A stretch of DNA of 64,000 bases from Drosophila pseudoobscura (taxonomy: Eukaryota > Arthropoda > Insecta > Diptera > Drosophilidae), in contig NC_046679.1 in the NCBI RefSeq assembly GCF_009870125.1, positions 18,724,001 through 18,788,000 on the forward strand, written 5' to 3'. A program made the position numbers and the translations under genes. The notes under the pieces are model-generated. The model saw only the letters and a list, made by a program, of their open reading frames with translations, searched no databases and had not been told where the DNA came from. Positions 58,890-64,000 of this stretch are shown piece after piece. Position 1 is the first letter of the stretch. Every line of letters starts with the position of its first letter.

Positions 58890-61130
58890 CGTTGATGCGA
58901 ACTGGACAGACAATGTTTGCCACCATCATCGACAGCCATCCGGACTTATTGGAGACGGTTCGGTCGCTAGAAAATTATGCTATGGCATTCGATTTGTTGG
59001 AAAACGGGTTCAATAATCGGCGATTGGTATTTCAGGCACACATCAATGAGATCTTGGCGCTCCAGGCTGTGGAACCTGGGTCAGTGGTCATGCTTCGGGA
59101 ACTTTCGGACAGATTTAATTCTCATATGCGTGCGCTGCAGGGTTTGAGCAGATCGCAGGATCGCATCGTCGTACAGCTTCTCCGAAAACTGGATCCAGCG
59201 AGCCAAGAGAAGTGGGAGGAACGATTCAACGACCCCGCATTCGCAAACTTAATTCCGTCGTGGGAATCTATGGCCTCGTTCTTGGATCAGAGATGCAGAT
59301 CATTGGAGACGATGGACTTTTCTATGGCAAGCTATGCGTCGAGCAGTCAGCTGGGCAGAAGTAGAAAGCATAATAATTTTAGGTCCACATTGGTTACAAC
59401 GAAGCAAACCGTAGCACGCTGCGCGCTGTGCAACGATAGTGTTCACGAGGTCCGGTACTGTCAAAACTTTAAATCGTTGTCCCCCACAAATCGCCACAAA
59501 GAAATCAAGCGGCTCTCCTTGTGTATAAATTGTCTAAAAACAGGGCATCGATTAATTTAGTGCACCTCGAGCATCTGTCGTACCTGTGAGGGTAGGCACC
59601 ATACCGTCCTGCATTTTGGTAGCCCTGAAGATACCGCAGCCCAAGGGAAATCAGCGCCGTATACTCCATCTCAGTCTGCACTGTCTGAGTCAACGCCGTC
59701 TCAGCATACCACTGAGTCCTCCACTTCAGCGTCTACCTCGACTTCCCTTATTGCCCTATATCACAGTAATGGCTTGATCGGCTTGAGGTTCTGGAAGGTA
59801 GAAAATTGCATCGAACCAATAGTAAAGTCTACCAAAGAAGAACTAGATTGTGAATCACACTTTTTCCAGCATTTCCGTTGATTACATAAAGGCGATTCTC
59901 TTGTTCGTCTGCCAGCTAAATATAATTTGGAGATCCTGGGAGAATCTTACAATCAAGCGTTTCGTAGATTCCCTTGAGAGAAAGTTTGATCGCCGCCCTG
60001 ATGTTAAATACCTTGATTTGGGCCGTTATGTTTTGCCTAACCATTGCGTCATGAAGAAAGATAGTTCTACGACCAAGCTTCGCGTCGTTTTTGATGGATC
60101 CGCTTCAACTTCATCTGGATATTCCCTGAACGACGTTTTAATGGCCGATCCCGTAATCCAACCCAAACTGTTTCATATTCGCTTACGGGAGATATCTGTA
60201 AAATGAATCGGTGTGTAAGACTCTCGACCGAGGATAGCAACTTGCAGTGTATTCTGTGGAGAAACTCCAGGGAAGAGGACTTGCGTGTTTCAATTGGACA
60301 CCGATACTTATGGGACGAAGCCTGCCTCCTATTTATCTGTGCGAGCGATGCATCAGTTGGCAATGGACGAGAAGATGGCGTTTCCAGTTGGAGCTGAAAT
60401 CCTTCGCCGTGACTTCTACGTGGATGACTTGATATCTGGAGCCAGCTCTCAGGAAGAGGCTGTCCGAATTCGGGAGCAAACTGCTGGAATTTTGTCTATA
60501 GACCAGTTGAAATTGAGGAAATGGTGTTCGAACATCCCTGCTGTGCTGGATGCAGTTCCGGAAAAGGAGAAGGAAACATTTTTGAAGTTCGACGATGGCA
60601 GCCATGTGACTAAAACTTTAAGACTTGCTTATTTGCTGTTGCTGTTATTTTCGTTCTCGGCCCTACAATCTTCTTCGAATTCCTACAGGCGCTCTGTTTT
60701 GTCATCCATAGCGCGATTCTACGATCCTCTCGGACTAGCTGGTCCCGTAATTACTAAATCCAAAATCAGTTATGAAATATGCACCAGTTTTGGTCAGATT
60801 CATCGACTTGAATTTCCTCGGCTTTTACTCCTTCCAGACTCTACGCTGGAAATTCACAGATTTTACGAGCCTTCAAGATTTAATATATTTTTGTTGACAA
60901 TATAATGGAAACGATTCAGGAAATTATCGAAAAAATGGAATGCCGTTATGTCCCCACAGCTTTAAACCCAGCCGACATTCTGTCTCGAGTGGCTCATCCG
61001 ACTGAGCTGAATGAGTCACCTCTTTGGGTGGTCCAAATTGCAAATTGTACTTGCAGTTCCTTTCTTGGGCCCGCGAATAAAATATCATGTCGGTGGTCCC
61101 GCGGAGTTGCCTTTAACAGCACCAAATGAA
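58890..61130 (+). pseudogene. BEL/Pao retrotransposon gag-pol, truncated and frame-broken
   Basis: Gag (58892-59560): NNRRLVFQAHINEILALQAV, SGSVVMLRELSDRFNSHMRA, ARCALCNDSVHEVRYCQNF and CINCLKTGHRLI, with a TAG near 59558 and CRTCEGRHHTVLHFG-like residues after it. RT: CVMKKDSSTTKLRVVFDGSA, SGYSLNDVLMADPVIQPKLF (60045-60180), then FPVGAEILRRDFYVDDLISG with the catalytic YVDD (60380-60440), then SSIARFYDPLGLAGPVITK (60705). The last part has RYVPTALNPADILSRVAHPT and ELNESPLWVV (60945-61030). The protease region is decayed and the integrase is absent. Confidence 0.85.
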
Positions 61131-61369
61131 TCCGCAAGAGCAATTATTGTCGCAAGTTGCCGCTACTGCTGACTGCTGGAACTTTTTTATTCTATAAAAC
61201 CTAGCACAATATTGCCAAATAATCTTACCGCAGTATGTCCTCCTTTAACCAGTGAAAAAGTGAAGCTTACAGTTATGGCGGCACCTCATGGTAGCCGAAA
61301 GTATGCGCGTTCATTTGTGGCTAGAAATTCACCTTTTATCGACATACATTAAATACTAGATCTAATACA

Positions 61370-61712
61370 ATCTCGCCTATCGCGGTGATAGATTTTTGGT
61401 GAAAATGGATGTGTCCAGAGGGAAGCGTTTCCGAACCCATAAAATATATATATTCTTGATCAGCATCAATAGCCGAGTCGATTGAGCCATGTCTGTCTGT
61501 CCGTCCGTCCTATTAGCGCCTAGTGATCAGAGACTATAAGAGCTAGAGCAACGACATTTTGTATCCAGATTTTCTGTCACGCTAGCACGCCCTGGTTGTC
61601 GCTCAATGTTAGCGCCGTTTACCGAAGGAGAGCCATACTGACCCATACGGTTATAAATGTAGAGTTGCTGTCGCAGCAGCAACTCACAACGTTCCGCCTC
61701 GTTTTTAATAAT
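61370..61712 (+). mobile_element. DINE-1/mini-me element, internally deleted
   Basis: Diverged start, core CGTTTCCGAACCCATAAAAT, GATCAGCATCAATAGCCGAG, GTCTGTCTGTCCGTCCGTCC, CTATAAGAGCTAGAGCAACG, and the CAACTCACAACGTTCCGCCT end. Confidence 0.8.
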
Positions 61713-62416
61713 ACAGTGTTTCGATCCAGAAGCTAATATTATATCTTACTTAAAGAATAGAATTTAAAAATTTAAAATTATAAATTTAAAAATAAAAAAC
61801 AATTTACTTTAGAATATGTTTTCTATTTCACCGCACAAAAACAATAAAATTACATATTCATTACTGTTCGTAATAATGCCTTAATAATGTACTTAAGAAA
61901 ATTACGATTGCTGTTTGCTAGTATAATAAGTTTAGATTTATAAAGCAATAATGAACCACCTGTGTACTGCAAACGCTGAAGTTCGGCAGCGCTGCGGCGC
62001 ACTTTCGTTGGAAGGGCACTATGCAGTTGCCGCTTCGGCTTTTGTTTTGATCTGCTATCATCAAAATTAGTTCTATGCTAATCTCTCACCGCATTGGTTG
62101 CATATCGATCTCGCGAATTAAGGTTTAACTGGCCGGGTAAACAAGCAAGCAATCTTCAGCTAAGCCGTCGGTATAAATAAACATTATTGCGTTCGACCCT
62201 AATCGTTTTATTCAATTTCGAAGTAAATAGTTGTCAAAAAAGCTTGGCATCTTAATAAATTACATTACATTCAACCGCAAAATAATTTAACTATGAAAAA
62301 TACTGTTTCAATAATAAAGTATAAAAGTTTATTCTAAGAGTTTGAAATTCAGGATACAGAGAATATTAATAATGTAATCACAGGGGAGTGTCGACCACCC
62401 TGTGGAATTTCTATAG
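61713..62416. other. Intergenic; possible LTR-like stretch at 61960-62235
   Basis: The part at 61960-62235 is less A/T-rich and contains GGTATAAATAAACATTATTG (TATA box and AATAAA-like), as in insect LTRs. A 17-bp string AAAAAAGCTTGGCATCT at 62238-62254 also occurs at 17254-17270. No gene recognised. Confidence 0.35.
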
Positions 62417-62833
62417 TCATACAGTGCTGTCGCGTTTAATCATTAATGGAGTTTGGACGGTAACCTCGTCATCGGAAAGATTTTGTTCAACTGAGTGAAT
62501 TTCATCGCTGCCGAGTCCTATGCAGACTCTACCGCTTTGAGATTGGTTTATATGATGCAAGGGTATTGTTCTTCCTTGTGGCTGAGGTAAAACATTTGAT
62601 GTCGAAGGAATAGAGCTATTCGAAGCTAAAGATGATGCAGTTGAATGTCCAAGCAATGATTGTGAATGGTTATGGCTATGCACTCTTGATTGTGGAAAAG
62701 AAAGTTGATGAAACGTTGATGTTGGTCTAATTCCGCTTATGTTGCAATTATACTTTGGCCAAGCATTGTGCAACGACTGGCGAGGTAGTGTACATTGGGA
62801 AATTGAGCTTGAATATACATGTGGAGTAACGTT
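62417..62833 (-). CDS. C-terminal coding exon of an unidentified gene
   Basis: An acceptor (TTTTATTTCAG) precedes 62833, and the frame is open for 138 codons to the TAA at 62417-62419. It begins NVTPHVYSSSSISQCTLPRQ, is rich in Ser, His, Asn and Gln (SQSLLGHSTASSLASNSSIP), and ends DDEVTVQTPLMIKRDSTV. The last three residues S-T-V fit a class I PDZ-binding ligand, so a membrane or synaptic protein tail is plausible. Upstream exons were not found in the remaining 1.1 kb and may lie outside the window. Codon use and splice acceptor support a real exon. Confidence 0.6.
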   Translation of the reverse strand, partial: NVTPHVYSSSISQCTLPRQSLHNAWPKYNCNISGIRPTSTFHQLSFPQSRVHSHNHSQSLLGHSTASSLASNSSIPSTSNVLPQPQGRTIPLHHINQSQSGRVCIGLGSDEIHSVEQNLSDDEVTVQTPLMIKRDSTV

Positions 62834-63595
62834 CTGAAATAAAATAAAAAAATATGTTTTAGAATGTTTTTATTGTTTAGAGTTTTAAGATAAGAATATA
62901 ATAAGTAATGAGTGCTTAATAATCTATAATAATTAGAGGATCAAGTAGGCCGAGAACGTGGAGGTCATTACAGCTCTACCTTATTCCACTAAAATAGCTA
63001 GGAGTTATTCGGAACAACACCAAAATGAATGCTTCGCCAATTATATTATATTATATAACTGCAAAAGCATTAAGATGAGATGGCATAGGAGCGTGAATCC
63101 GTACCACAAAAGAACAGTTTAACCACCACCCAGCGTCTTAACTGGGGACGATTTTATAAAACTAATAATATCGATTAAGCATACTCTTCAGAATATATAT
63201 TTAGTATTTACCACCTTAGTTTTTAACTACATGATAATTTTGGATTCATTCAAGGACTGTTCGATTTGATTCATTTGGTTGACAATTCAAGCTTTAACTT
63301 AAGCCTAATTAAATCTAGCACTTCGGCATTATTTTCTACACGTATTCAAAAAAAGCAGTGTTTTTTAAGACTTTGAGTACATTTTTCTCAAAATCTTGAA
63401 ATTCTAGCTTTTGGAGGTCAGATTCGTATTCAGCGATAAAAATTCCAAAAAATCCTTTAAATATGAAAAAAGTTTTTCTAAATTAAAATCACCGAAAACT
63501 TTGGGTGACTGTAATTTAATTATTTATTTGGCAGGGCGAAAATGATCTCCTTCAATATTAGCGAACAACTATATTTTCTTCACAATTCAAAACTC
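62834..63595. other. Intronic or intergenic, nothing recognised
   Basis: A/T-rich sequence upstream of the last exon at 62833. No repeat or gene identified. Confidence 0.4.
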
Positions 63596-63800
63596 TTACT
63601 CTAGTTTTTGTCCGCATCCTTTGGCAACAAGTCTAGCCTTGTAACGTTCCACTCTTCCATTTGCATCGTGCATGATTGCGTACACCCAGCGACATCCAAT
63701 TGCTTTTTGGCCAGACGGCAATTGCGCTCGCTCCCATGTCTCATTTCTCATCAGCGCGTTGTACTCTCTAGTATAGCTGTCCACCATTCACTGTTGTTAT
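63596..63800 (-). pseudogene. Ty1/copia reverse transcriptase fragment
   Basis: The minus strand reads EYNALMRNETWERAQLPSGQ, KAIGCRWVYAIMHDANGRVE and RYKARLVAKGCGQ, the N-terminal RT block of copia-type polyproteins. It starts and stops abruptly. Confidence 0.8.
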
Positions 63801-63834
63801 CACTCGCTTAATAAAACGCACATGGTGGTGGTGA

Positions 63835-64000
63835 ATGAGGTGAATGAGTCACCTCTTTGGGTGGTCCTCCATTTCTTTGCGGCTCCTCAGATGACTGGCC
63901 ACCCACCTTGCTACCTGATAAGCCAGCCCTTGAACTTCGCCGGAAGGCTCTTCTGGGTAAATCGCCCTACATATACATGGTTTCTGATTCCAAGTATGCG
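63835..64000 (+). mobile_element. BEL/Pao pol fragment
   Basis: Starts TGAATGAGTCACCTCTTTGG, shared with 61007-61035 in the BEL copy upstream, and continues with GGPPFLCGSSDDWPPTLLPD in a shifted frame, a region between RNase H and integrase in BEL/Pao. It runs off the window end. Confidence 0.65.

Noticed and set aside
1..64000. tRNA or rRNA genes
   Set aside because: No cloverleaf with A and B boxes or rRNA segment was recognised on reading; the only tRNA-related match is the retrotransposon primer site at 16587-16604. A tRNAscan run would settle it.

Overview
The window is Drosophila-type nuclear DNA. It has GT-AG introns, A/T-rich sequence and clear fly orthologues of GCN1, eIF4B and a YTHDF m6A reader. 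At least a dozen copies of the DINE-1/mini-me (INE-1-like Helentron) repeat are present, recognised by the block CGTTTCCGACCCCATAAAGT, the tract TTCTTGATCAGCATCAATAG and a (GTCY)n run. From memory, eIF4B and Gcn1 lie in pericentric 3L heterochromatin in D. melanogaster. The packing of introns and intergenic DNA with broken transposons suggests a pericentric or otherwise TE-rich region. Species is not determined.

Host genes in order: (1) 1-568 (-), an MTAP-like phosphorylase running off the left edge; (2) 3707-8765 (+), YTHDF, first exon(s) not found; (3) 13615-19104 (-), a 304-residue ER-type thioredoxin-fold membrane protein with two CXXC motifs; (4) 20478-22360 (-), an unrecognised 190-residue protein with a signal peptide and a membrane segment; (5) 28785-36078 (-), eIF4B in five exons; (6) 42314-57727 (+), GCN1 in four exons, 2631 residues; (7) 62417-62833 (-), the last coding exon of an unidentified gene ending in a PDZ-ligand-like tail. 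All exon joins were checked for phase by hand. Genes 3, 4 and 5 all have AATAAA overlapping the stop codon.

Most of the rest is transposon debris: Tc1-like elements (986-3463, 42862-43740, 48480-49480, 50270-50712), a PIF/Harbinger element (36637-42170) whose transposase has nonsense codons while its Myb/SANT-like partner gene is open through four exons, BEL/Pao fragments (4480-4645, 16190-17190, 24120-25290, 26440-27260, 58890-61130, 63835-64000), Ty3/gypsy fragments (39230-40060, 44165-46450), a copia fragment (63596-63800), non-LTR retrotransposon fragments, a piggyBac fragment and a Helitron end.

Functionally, GCN1 and eIF4B are divergently oriented translation genes 6.2 kb apart, separated by the Harbinger element. 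YTHDF acts on m6A-marked mRNA. No bacterial operon, CRISPR array, rRNA or tRNA gene was seen. The best candidates for something undescribed are the intact Harbinger Myb gene beside a dead transposase, the 190-residue gene, and the MTAP paralogue with altered catalytic residues.
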